This document shows, one piece after another, positions 1-5,964 of a stretch of DNA of 6,575 nt (the stretch's first letter is position 1; each line of letters starts with the position of its first letter). The position numbers and the translations under genes are program-made. This DNA is from Microcoleaceae cyanobacterium UBA11344 (lineage in GTDB: Bacteria; Cyanobacteriota; Cyanobacteriia; Cyanobacteriales; Microcoleaceae), in assembly GCA_003483675.1 (NCBI GenBank), contig DMYK01000275.1, forward strand, positions 662 through 7,236, given 5' to 3'. The notes beneath the pieces are model-generated. The model made no database searches. It was not told the DNA's origin and saw only the letters and a list, made by a program, of their open reading frames with translations.

Positions 1-129
1 GCTGCGTTGATTAAAAGCAGTTCCTGAAATAATTACCGCTGGTCGAGTCTTACGGATTTCTGTACCAACTGAGGGATCGAAATTCACAAGCCAGATGCTT
101 CCCAGTCGGTAATCGCTGCTTGCTGCCAT
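1..129 (-). CDS. MazF/PemK-family endoribonuclease toxin, 5' part (runs off the window)
   Basis: This is the N-terminal 43 codons of a type II toxin; the rest lies beyond base 1. From the ATG at 129-127 the reading contains IWLVNFDPSVGTEIRKTRPA followed by VIISGTAFNQRS. That is the typical opening of MazF/PemK ribonucleases: a first beta strand xIWLVxxDP, the loop with the conserved TRP, then the VIIS strand. These toxins cleave mRNA and are held inactive by their antitoxin (family knowledge). The ATG is preceded by GAGG with a 7-nt gap, which supports this start. A GTG at 87-85, overlapping the antitoxin stop, is also in frame but would remove the conserved IWLV strand, so I reject it. The gene overlaps the last 46 nt of the antitoxin gene, so the two are probably translationally coupled. 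Whether the toxin is intact downstream cannot be seen. Confidence 0.85.
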   Translation of the reverse strand, partial: MAASSDYRLGSIWLVNFDPSVGTEIRKTRPAVIISGTAFNQRS

Positions 130-314
130 GCTTCATCCTCATCGGTTAATTCATCACTTAGTTCATCCAGCAATAAACAAGCTTCTACCATTGCCTGCTG
201 TTCTTGTTGTTTGCGCCACGCTTGCAATAAAACCTCAACTAGCCGACTGCGATTTTCTACACGCTGGTCAATGTAACGCACTAACTCATCTGGCAAAGAG
301 ATAGATACTTTCAT
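84..314 (-). CDS. Ribbon-helix-helix (MazE/CopG-like) antitoxin
   Basis: A 76-residue protein starting MKVSISLPDEL. Residues 2-8 form the beta strand (KVSISLP) of a ribbon-helix-helix DNA-binding fold, and about 9-38 the two helices (DELVRYIDQR, then RSRLVEVLLQAW). The C-terminal half is acidic and helical (LLLDELSDELTDEDEAW), as expected for the segment that wraps and neutralises a MazF-type toxin. The partner toxin starts inside this gene in another frame, making a compact toxin-antitoxin operon. The frame is open 25 codons further up to an ATG at 389. I prefer 314 because the extra residues are encoded by the 90-bp repeat unit, resemble no RHH sequence, and would place the candidate operator inside the gene. 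The likely role is neutralising the toxin and repressing its own promoter. A ParD/CopG-like name would be equally acceptable. Confidence 0.82.
   Translation of the reverse strand: MKVSISLPDELVRYIDQRVENRSRLVEVLLQAWRKQQEQQAMVEACLLLDELSDELTDEDEAWQQAAITDWEASGL
137..140 (-). promoter_or_regulatory. Ribosome binding site of the toxin, inside the antitoxin gene
   Basis: GAGG is followed by 7 nt and then ATG (129-127). It lies within the antitoxin codons for the acidic tail. It decides the toxin start and is the clearest Shine-Dalgarno sequence in the window. Confidence 0.6.
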
Positions 315-336
315 ATTATTTATGCCACTTTTAATA

Positions 337-349
337 CTACCAATGGTAG
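337..349. promoter_or_regulatory. Candidate operator of the toxin-antitoxin operon
   Basis: CTACCA-A-TGGTAG is a perfect inverted repeat with 6-bp arms and a 1-bp centre, 23 bp upstream of the antitoxin ATG. RHH antitoxins usually bind such short palindromes at their own promoter (family knowledge). A weak minus-strand promoter can be read here: TTGCAA (372-367), an 18-bp gap, and TACCAT (348-343), which would put the palindrome over the -10 element. The promoter boxes are only partial matches. Confidence 0.5.
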
Positions 350-372
350 CACATCGATCGCGCAGATTGCAA

Positions 373-436
373 GTAGGGTGCGTCGCCATCTATAATCTAC
401 AAGTTATATCCAAAATCTCGCAGCGACGCACCCTAC
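373..436. repeat. Palindromic intergenic element, left copy
   Basis: GTAGGGTGCGTCGC (373-386) and GCGACGCACCCTAC (423-436) are perfect 14-bp inverted repeats around a 36-bp centre, which itself holds TATAA...TTATA. The arrangement resembles small non-coding palindromic or MITE-like elements. There is no transposase and no T-run, so calling it a terminator is not supported. Confidence 0.75.
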
Positions 437-462
437 GGATTAACACTACACAAAATTAGCAA

Positions 463-526
463 GTAGGGTGCGTCGCCATCTATAATCTGCAAGTTATATC
501 CAAAATCTCGCAGCGACGCATCCTAC
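463..526. repeat. Palindromic intergenic element, right copy
   Basis: The same element as at 373-436. Its right arm has one change (c to t at 521), which leaves a G-U pair in one RNA strand. It lies 9 bp beyond the stop of the glutathione S-transferase gene and could form a 3'-end hairpin in that transcript (inference). Confidence 0.72.
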
Positions 527-535
527 GGATTAACA

Positions 536-1735
536 CTACACAAAATTAGCCGGATCTTGATCCCGCCGATGCTTCAGCAGAATCGGAGTACCTTGCGAAT
601 CGCCCACCAAAGCCGCCGTTTCCTCCAACGCTTCCCTGAATCGCTTCGCCGCGTAAATCGACATATCACGGGGCACATTCACGCGATCGCGCAAATACCG
701 CAAAGCCCCATCAGAACCAACCGGCGGCGTACAAACTTCCCCAGTCATCATCAAAGTTAAAGCACAACGCAAAGCCTCATCAAATAAATTGTCATCCGCA
801 GGATTGACTTTAATAATGTTGCTGTGATGCTTAATAACGCGGTGGAGTGCTTCAGCGCGGGAGGTTTCCGGTTCTGGATACATCACATCCGGTAATCCAG
901 CCCAAGGGCCATTATCCACGCGGGCTTTGTTGAGTAGCATTTGCGGTTCCCCGTTTTCATAACAGCCGCCCATTTGAGGCGGTAAATCATGTACATGAGT
1001 ATGAAAATCGCTTTGAGTACCGCGATAAGTCGATCGGCTTTCCATCCCCGCAAACCAGTCTGCAAAGCGCGGGTTTTCTTCCCGCATGGAGTAGCCTTTG
1101 TAATAGAAAAGACTGGCATTCATCCGTTCGACATAGGGCGTAAAGATGACATCCGCCGTGCCAAATTCATCGAGGAAATAAGGCCCCGGAGTGCTAGCCA
1201 AGGCTGCTTCAACTTGGGCGACGACGCTGATAAATTGGTTGCGGTTGTGTTGTTCTGCTTTGGCTGAATTTGCTGGGTAGCACAGCCAAGTACACCAGGC
1301 TCTAAATAGCAGTCTTTCCAGTCGTCTCAGGGGAAGGACTTTCGGGTTTTCCATGCCCAAACTCAAGGGGCCAAAGACTCGTTCTAGGGCGATTAAAATG
1401 TCATCGCTTTCGGTGATGATGCGGCCGTCTAGCTCGATCGCGGGTAACATTCCCGATGGCACTTTGCGCTTGTACCAGCTTTCTTTTTCCCCATAGCAGA
1501 ACATGGTCACTTTGTCAATGCGGTAGGGGATTTGTTTTTCTTCTAGCCACAGCCAGATTTTTTGGCAGTAGGGACACCACGCATGGTTGTCGCGGTATAG
1601 GGTGACTCGCACATCGGATTCGGTTTTACCGAAGAGGCGCAACCGGGATTGGGCGTTGGTTGGCCCGTTGATGCGATCGATTTGAAAGTCTGTGAGGGCT
1701 TCTAATTCTGTCCAGCTTAGGGGGGTTGCGATCAT
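536..1735 (-). CDS. Glutathione S-transferase family protein with CPYC active site
   Basis: A 399-residue soluble protein. Residues about 43-125 form a thioredoxin/glutaredoxin-like GST N-domain: strand VRVTLYRDN, then WCPYCQK with CPYC at 54-57, [10 protein letters not shown] with the expected cis-proline P98, and the glutathione-binding ITESDD (E109-S110). Residues about 130-235 are the helical GST C-domain, including [13 protein letters not shown] as the N-capping segment. About 160 more residues follow that I cannot assign, so the protein is nearly twice the usual 200-230 residues of a GST. The cysteine pair suggests a thiol-transferase or reductase activity, as in omega- and glutaredoxin-like GSTs, rather than simple conjugation (inference). 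No signal peptide or membrane segment is seen, so it is probably cytoplasmic. The ATG at 1735-1733 has no clear ribosome binding site; a heptamer repeat begins 12 bp upstream. The last codons and stop lie within a 90-bp repeat. The substrate is unknown. Confidence 0.9.
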   Translation of the reverse strand: MIATPLSWTELEALTDFQIDRINGPTNAQSRLRLFGKTESDVRVTLYRDNHAWCPYCQKIWLWLEEKQIPYRIDKVTMFCYGEKESWYKRKVPSGMLPAIELDGRIITESDDILIALERVFGPLSLGMENPKVLPLRRLERLLFRAWCTWLCYPANSAKAEQHNRNQFISVVAQVEAALASTPGPYFLDEFGTADVIFTPYVERMNASLFYYKGYSMREENPRFADWFAGMESRSTYRGTQSDFHTHVHDLPPQMGGCYENGEPQMLLNKARVDNGPWAGLPDVMYPEPETSRAEALHRVIKHHSNIIKVNPADDNLFDEALRCALTLMMTGEVCTPPVGSDGALRYLRDRVNVPRDMSIYAAKRFREALEETAALVGDSQGTPILLKHRRDQDPANFV

Positions 1736-1747
1736 GGGATTTGAGAT

Positions 1748-1782
1748 TTTAGATTTTAGAGTTTAGAGTTTAGATTTTAGAT
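1748..1782. repeat. Heptamer array TTTAGA(T/G) x5 (STRR type)
   Basis: Five uninterrupted 7-bp units read TTTAGAT, TTTAGAG, TTTAGAG, TTTAGAT, TTTAGAT on the plus strand, with degenerate units on both sides (TTGAGAT before, TGGATAA after). The array lies directly in front of the glutathione S-transferase start codon, so it would form most of the visible leader of that gene. Confidence 0.85.
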
Positions 1783-1844
1783 TGGATAATTACCTATTTT
1801 ACGGAATTCAAATTATTTAATTTCCTAGGTTGTATTATTCTCAA

Positions 1845-1865
1845 GAACAGGCAAGATGCCTGTTC
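1845..1865. repeat. Intergenic hairpin, 9-bp stem
   Basis: GAACAGGCA-AGA-TGCCTGTTC is a perfect inverted repeat with a 3-base loop, in the gap between the TPR gene end and the glutathione S-transferase start. No T-run follows on either strand, so it looks more like a dispersed palindromic repeat than a classical terminator. Confidence 0.7.
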
Positions 1866-1892
1866 CACAAACAGTGAGTTTTTTGGTAGGGA

Positions 1893-1910
1893 GGGCTGGA
1901 AGTCCTGCCC
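1893..1910. repeat. Second intergenic hairpin, imperfect 8-bp stem
   Basis: GGGCTGGA-AG-TCCTGCCC pairs at 7 of 8 positions. It sits 27 bp from the hairpin at 1845-1865. The two may be parts of one repeat element, or could end transcription of the TPR gene from the minus strand. Confidence 0.5.
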
Positions 1911-1938
1911 ATAAAATGGTTATTGAATTCTAGTTTAA

Positions 1939-1962
1939 CATCTCAGTTTCACCAGGGAGATG
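1939..1962 (-). terminator. Possible hairpin just after the TPR stop codon
   Basis: Immediately after the TAG stop (1965-1963) the minus strand reads CATCTC, 12 bases, GAGATG, then TTAAACTAG. The 6-bp stem is perfect but the loop is large and the T-run is poor, so this is only a weak candidate for transcription termination. Confidence 0.3.
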
Positions 1963-2892
1963 CTAAATTTGCCCCGCAGGTGGCGTGTCTTGAATTTTAG
2001 TGAGTGCTGCTTTCATTTCTGGAGTATCTAAGAACTTTTGGGTGGCTGCGATTAGGCGATCGCCCCAGAGGTTTTCTTTGAGAAAATCTACCGTAGCATA
2101 GCGTTTGTCGAGTTTCAGAGCTGCTTCTCCCATCGCTAAGCCTTTTGCTTTGTCGCCTTTGGTATACAATGCTACTGCTAGAGCTAGCATTGGTTCTGCT
2201 GCTTTGTTGTCGAGGGCGATCGACTGTTCCCATCGTTTGATGGCACTATCGACATCTCCCATTTCGTATTTGACTAATCCGATATTGTTGATAGCGGGCC
2301 AGAGATTTTTTTCTAAAGCAAAGGCTTTTTCATATTGGGCGATCGCCTGATCAAACCGTTTGAGCTTGTAAAAAGCATTGCCTAAATCAAATAATGCACC
2401 GGGAGTATTTGGTTTTAACTTTAATCCTGCTTGTAAGTATTCAACTGCTTTTTCATACTTGGCTTGCCGAAAATGAGCTTCTCCCAAAACAAATTTAATT
2501 GCAGGATTTTCTGGCGACAGAGATTGAGCTTGTTGCAAAGCCAAAATGCCTTTATCAAACTGCTCCACTTGAAGGTACAAGCTGCCTAACAAAGTCCAAG
2601 CTTGAGCATTCTTGGGGGCTAATTGTATGGCGAGTTCAGCTCTGGGTACCGCCAGTTGGTACTGCTGGAGTCGGGCTAGCTGGACGGCTTCTTCTGCAAG
2701 GCTCAAGGCTGTTTGTTCGAGTTGGGCCGAGTCGATTTGCAGGGTGTAAGGCAGGAGTGCCTGTGCGACAACAGGCTTGGGCATTGTCCACAAGCCGAGT
2801 GCAAGCAGCAGAGATAGTAGAGGAATCCGATTAGGCACGCGATCAGCCCCAGAAAAAATATAAAGGTTTCTCGATCGCCTATAATAACTCAT
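1963..2892 (-). CDS. Exported tetratricopeptide-repeat protein
   Basis: A 309-residue protein built almost entirely of TPRs. A hydrophobic segment at about 24-36 (PLLSLLLALGLWT) followed by KPVVAQA gives a signal peptide with likely cleavage after A45, so the mature protein should be periplasmic or lumenal. Six 34-residue TPR units run from about 62 to 265, with the usual W/L-G-Y-A-P pattern; good examples are AWTLLGSLYLQVEQFDKGI and ALFDLGNAFYKLKRFDQAI. About 45 residues follow, ending PPAGQI. TPR arrays bind other proteins; the partner cannot be read from sequence, and the neighbours give no clue. The ATG at 2892 has no ribosome binding site and abuts a heptamer array. The in-frame GTG at 2838-2836 (MPNRIPLLSLLL) would give a more ordinary signal peptide and is a fair alternative start. 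Confidence 0.88.
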   Translation of the reverse strand: MSYYRRSRNLYIFSGADRVPNRIPLLSLLLALGLWTMPKPVVAQALLPYTLQIDSAQLEQTALSLAEEAVQLARLQQYQLAVPRAELAIQLAPKNAQAWTLLGSLYLQVEQFDKGILALQQAQSLSPENPAIKFVLGEAHFRQAKYEKAVEYLQAGLKLKPNTPGALFDLGNAFYKLKRFDQAIAQYEKAFALEKNLWPAINNIGLVKYEMGDVDSAIKRWEQSIALDNKAAEPMLALAVALYTKGDKAKGLAMGEAALKLDKRYATVDFLKENLWGDRLIAATQKFLDTPEMKAALTKIQDTPPAGQI

Positions 2893-2897
2893 AATTG

Positions 2898-2976
2898 GGG
2901 AATTGGGAATCGGGAATTGGGAATTGGTAATTGGGGAATCGGTAATTTGGGAATCGGTAATTGGGAATCGGTAAGA
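2898..2976. repeat. Heptamer array GGGAAT(T/C)/GGTAATT, about 11 units
   Basis: Successive units read GGGAATT, GGGAATC, GGGAATT, GGGAATT, GGTAATT, GGGGAATC, GGTAATT, TGGGAATC, GGTAATT, GGGAATC, GGTAAGA. Two units carry one extra base. This is a classic cyanobacterial short tandem repeat. It lies 5 bp before the TPR ATG and would be transcribed as that gene's leader if the promoter is further upstream. Confidence 0.9.
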
Positions 2977-3104
2977 GTTTTGAATTTTTAGATTGCCGCG
3001 ATCGAACTCGCAACCCTTCGCGATTTTGAATGTGAAACTCTTTAACTTAAAACCGCGCAGCGTTGCGAATCACGAAGCCTCAAAACTGGCTTTTTTCGAT
3101 GAGC

Positions 3105-3131
3105 CATTACCTATTACCTCTTCCCAATTCC
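3105..3131. repeat. Short heptamer array, opposite orientation
   Basis: On the minus strand this reads GGAATT, GGGAAGA, GGTAATA, GGTAATG. These are the same kinds of units as at 2898-2976 but inverted. The two arrays enclose a 128-bp stretch (2977-3104) in which I see no gene. The array starts at the predicted ancestral stop codon of the kinase gene. Confidence 0.65.
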
Positions 3132-3614
3132 TAGCAACTTGACTTACTTAATAACGTATTTTTAATTTTCTCTAACTGTGATCCCGACAGGGAAGAAGGC
3201 AAAAATTTTGCAGATACTTGCAGCAGAAAGTCGATTCTTTCTGATTATAAAGTTGCAATGCACCGATCATCCAAAACTAGAATAGGCACTTTTCCGGTCG
3301 GTCGCAGATTCGATAGTGCTGGCAATATAGCGGATGGTGAGGGCGCATCACGATCGCAAAGCAAAACTAAGTCAACGCTTTGATATTGCAACTGCTGCAA
3401 AACTTCTGGACAACAGCGAGCGATCGCACCTCGAAATCCTGCGGTTTGTACTGTATCAAAGCTTGAAAGTTGGCCATAGAAAACTCTGAATTGGGAATTG
3501 GAAACTCGATATTTGTCGCTCGGCATTTGCCACTTCTGACATCGCCAAATTCTCGCCAGCAGTTAGCTGCAAGTCGGGTAAAGTCGAAATGTCGGCAAAT
3601 AAAATGCTGGGCTT
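3131..3614 (-). pseudogene. Decayed third receiver-like domain, originally the C-terminus of the kinase
   Basis: Reading on after the kinase TGA in the same frame gives KPSILFADISTLPDLQLTAG and continues to about ENLAMSEVANAERQ. The frame then changes near 3488-3501. The new frame gives VQTAGFRGAIARCC, a degenerate receiver core QSVDLVLLCDRDAPSPS and the strand KVPILVLDDRC. It meets TAA at 3247-3245 and continues in the same frame with SERIDFLLQVSAKFLPSSLS to a TAG at 3133-3131. Together these fragments follow the order of a response-regulator receiver domain: first strand, the strand carrying the phosphorylation site, and a final KxLP plus helix. I infer that the kinase once had a third such domain of about 155 residues. 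Three lesions (TGA, frameshift, TAA) argue against sequencing error. A short independent ORF from the ATG at 3526 is possible but would be only a domain fragment. Confidence 0.7.
3488..3501. repeat. Two heptamer units at the frameshift point
   Basis: GAATTGGGAATTGG on the plus strand is two units of the same heptamer family as 2898-2976. It lies inside the decayed receiver region, where the reading frame has to change for the protein similarity to continue. Confidence 0.65.
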
Positions 3615-5918
3615 TCAACTCATGCCAGCAGCTACTTGAATAACTTGCCACAAAGCAGATGCTACCAGAGAAGTTCTCTTTGATATCTTCTTTGATCTCC
3701 TCTTTGATAACATATCGGTTTCAGTTTCATCGGGACTGCTGGCGGCCAAACACGGAAACACAGACAGTTTTTTGACTTGATTTGCCAGTTGGGTAGTTGC
3801 GGGGTCTAAAGTTACCAAAGGGAGAGAACCCAAACTCGAAGACTGACTTAACTGTTCGATAAAATCTGAGGGGTTTTGCAGTTGATTTGTACTATCCAAG
3901 ACGATCACCGAAGGCCGCCAAATGAGGGCGACTTGTTCTGCTTGGTCGATGTCATCTACTTCTAAAATCCGGCAGTAAGTAGAGTCTTGCAATAAAGATG
4001 AACCTTGAGAGGAACTGTTCTGCGGGCTGAGCCACAAAATAGTCAAAGAACTCTTAACTTTGTCTGACTTGTCATCGGGGTGGCAAATCAAGTCGCCCAG
4101 CAGCCACCGCAAAGCGGATTCTGCGATCGGCAAGCTCAAAAAGCCTTCGGCTCCGTTGACGGAGGCTCGTTCTTTTTCGCCTCTGGTGGCTGTGACGATC
4201 GCAGGGATCGATCGAGTATCTGGATCGCTCTTGAGCAGAGTCAGCACGTCCCAGCCGGACAGAATCGGCAACAGCGGGTTGAGGAAGATCGCTTCGGGAC
4301 TGAAACGGCGGGCTTTTTCGAGTGCTTCAGTACCGGAACGGGCGACCATTACTTGATAGCCTAAACTTGTGAGTAGGTTGGTTAAATCTTCAATATATTT
4401 GGGAAATGCTTCGACGATTAATACTAGACGGGAGCGAGAATTAGCGATCGAATCCAGACAATTGGTTTTTAATGCTGTTTGATCAAGAGGAGGCTTCACC
4501 GCTGCATATTCTGCTAATTCTTCCCTGCTGTTTCCAGGAGGATAGAGTGGCAAAAGCAGAGTAAATTGAGAACCTTGACATTCTGAAGAAATAAACGAAA
4601 CATCACCGCCGTGAAGCCTCGCTAATCCTTGGGTGAGTACCAATCCCAGACCCGTTCCTTGAAATCGGTGAGTCAGGGGGCTTTTTAGCTGTTGGAATTT
4701 TTGAAAGATTAGGTGTTGTTTGTCTGCGGGGATGCCGATGCCATTGTCCCAAACAGTGAAGGCGATCGAGCCATCCCAAACATTTACTTTCAAGCCAATT
4801 TTTCCATCAGTATCCGTGAATTTGAGAGCGTTCGAGAGGAGGTTGACAAGCATTTGACACAGCCGAAGTTTGTCAGCAATTAAGAAGCTTAGACCCGGTT
4901 CTATTTCCAGAATAAATTCGATTTTATCAGCGGATTCTGGGGGAGAAGACACAGAATTTTTGAGCGATATAATCCGAGGATTATCATCAGGCAGATCTAG
5001 TTGCTTAACTTGAGCAAAGGCCTCGTTGCAGACAGCAGTAATATCAACGGATTCCGGGAAAAGTTCTAGTTGCCCGGTTTCCAATCGAGTCAAATCTAAA
5101 ATATCATTAACTATGAACATCAACTGCCGACCGCTTTGATAGATTAGATGCGCGTAGCGAGATTGGCGATCGTTTAGAACACCGATCAAATTATCTTTAA
5201 GGAGGCTCGACAAACCGAGGACTGCGGTCAGCGGGGTTTTTAGTTCATGGCTAATACAGGATAAAAACTCGTGTTTTACTCTGTTTAGCTGGATTAAATC
5301 TGTATTTTTAGCTTCTAGTTTTGGGCCGACTAAGTGTTCATCAGTGACATCTTGTCCCATTACTAAAATTAGGTGATCTGAGAGAGGCTGTTTGATAAAT
5401 TGCCAGAATCGATCTTGACCTTTTTGTACAGGGCATTCGCAAATATATATGCCAGGTTTGCCTGCGATCGCCCGCAAAGCAGAGCCACTTAAAATTGATG
5501 CGTGCGTATCCGCGAACAGATGTAGCGAATCCCCGTCAGCCACCACAGCCTCGATATTATCATCCCGATCGCGAGCATTGGCAGCACCTAATAGACTCCA
5601 GCACTCATTAATCAGTGCTTTGCTGTTTACGCACTTGTATTCACTGATTAAAGCACCAGAATTACTGCGCGAGGCAGTGCCGAGAATTGCAGCTATTTCC
5701 GTGACAGATTCAGTGCCACCTCCAAGTAAAAACTGCCAAGCAGCGTTTTCGCTGACTAATTGCCCCGTGGGGGTTTGCAATCTCAGGGGAAGGGGCAGTT
5801 TTTCGAGAAGTTCGATGATCGAATTGACGTATTCCGAGGGTTTCAATCCTGCTTCTACAAAGCATAATTGAGCTTCTAGGGTAGTTTCGATAGCTGCGTG
5901 GACAGGTGTATTTTCCAT
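3615..5918 (-). CDS. Cytoplasmic sensor histidine kinase with two degenerate receiver domains
   Basis: A 767-residue protein from the ATG at 5918-5916; a GTG at 5930 would add four residues, and neither start has a clear ribosome binding site. Positions below count from that GTG. A PAS-like region spans about 44-198 (LPLRLQTPTGQLVSENAAW), then a short linker. The HisKA domain has SHELKTPL with phosphorylatable H228. The HATPase domain shows NLLSNALKFTD (N367), DNGIGI (395-400) and GTGLGL (425-430), so the kinase core looks active. Two receiver-like domains follow, at about 500-613 and 628-735. In the first, the acceptor Asp is Asn551 (IFLNPLLPILSGWDVL), the acidic pair is V-E and the conserved Lys is lost. 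The second keeps D679 (SVIVLDS) but lacks the acidic pair and Lys. No membrane segment is seen. At 741-752 a 12-bp repeat encodes SKRR-SKKI-SKRT. A third receiver-like domain appears to have been lost after the TGA. The signal sensed and the partner regulator are unknown. Confidence 0.9.
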   Translation of the reverse strand: MENTPVHAAIETTLEAQLCFVEAGLKPSEYVNSIIELLEKLPLPLRLQTPTGQLVSENAAWQFLLGGGTESVTEIAAILGTASRSNSGALISEYKCVNSKALINECWSLLGAANARDRDDNIEAVVADGDSLHLFADTHASILSGSALRAIAGKPGIYICECPVQKGQDRFWQFIKQPLSDHLILVMGQDVTDEHLVGPKLEAKNTDLIQLNRVKHEFLSCISHELKTPLTAVLGLSSLLKDNLIGVLNDRQSRYAHLIYQSGRQLMFIVNDILDLTRLETGQLELFPESVDITAVCNEAFAQVKQLDLPDDNPRIISLKNSVSSPPESADKIEFILEIEPGLSFLIADKLRLCQMLVNLLSNALKFTDTDGKIGLKVNVWDGSIAFTVWDNGIGIPADKQHLIFQKFQQLKSPLTHRFQGTGLGLVLTQGLARLHGGDVSFISSECQGSQFTLLLPLYPPGNSREELAEYAAVKPPLDQTALKTNCLDSIANSRSRLVLIVEAFPKYIEDLTNLLTSLGYQVMVARSGTEALEKARRFSPEAIFLNPLLPILSGWDVLTLLKSDPDTRSIPAIVTATRGEKERASVNGAEGFLSLPIAESALRWLLGDLICHPDDKSDKVKSSLTILWLSPQNSSSQGSSLLQDSTYCRILEVDDIDQAEQVALIWRPSVIVLDSTNQLQNPSDFIEQLSQSSSLGSLPLVTLDPATTQLANQVKKLSVFPCLAASSPDETETDMLSKRRSKKISKRTSLVASALWQVIQVAAGMS
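3675..3710. repeat. Three in-frame 12-bp repeats inside the kinase gene
   Basis: On the minus strand: TTATCAAAGAGG, AGATCAAAGAAG, ATATCAAAGAGA. In the kinase frame these encode the basic stretch L-SKRR-SKKI-SKRT between the second receiver-like domain and the C-terminus. The same 12-mer occurs in the region upstream of the gene. Confidence 0.8.
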
Positions 5919-5964
5919 ATTTGTGACCACTATTTGTCGAGATTTGAGGCTGTTTTCAGTTGCT

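Larger units (their letters stand above)
369..550. repeat. Tandem duplication of a 90-bp unit (two copies)
   Basis: Bases 369-460 and 459-550 match at an offset of exactly 90 bp with two differences (a399/g489 and c431/t521). Each unit holds a palindromic element plus a tail that, read on the minus strand, is GCT AAT TTT GTG TAG. In the right copy those are the last four codons and stop of the glutathione S-transferase gene. The left copy is a duplicated, non-functional version (446-460). The near identity suggests a recent slippage or unequal recombination event. Confidence 0.9.

Noticed and set aside
369..550. CRISPR array from regularly repeated units
   Set aside because: The two units are contiguous and almost identical throughout, with no variable spacers and no cas genes nearby.
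557..1267. Several open frames on both strands inside the GST gene
   Set aside because: They lie wholly within a well-supported gene and show no protein motifs; they are shadows of its codons.
1997..2834. Open frames inside the TPR gene
   Set aside because: All overlap a clear six-repeat TPR protein and have low-complexity, unrecognisable products.
3075..3096. Terminator-like AAGCC...GGCTT plus T-run on the plus strand
   Set aside because: The stem is only 5 bp, and there is no plus-strand gene for it to terminate.
3615..3617. TGA of the kinase as a recoded (selenocysteine or readthrough) codon
   Set aside because: A frameshift and a second in-frame stop follow, so decay explains the downstream coding remains better. 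No recoding structure was recognised.
3367..3651. 94-codon minus-strand frame overlapping the end of the kinase
   Set aside because: It runs in a third frame across the decayed receiver domain, has no recognisable fold, and part of it is just translated heptamer repeat.
4060..5871. Plus-strand frames inside the kinase gene
   Set aside because: Antisense shadows of a gene whose motifs are complete on the minus strand.
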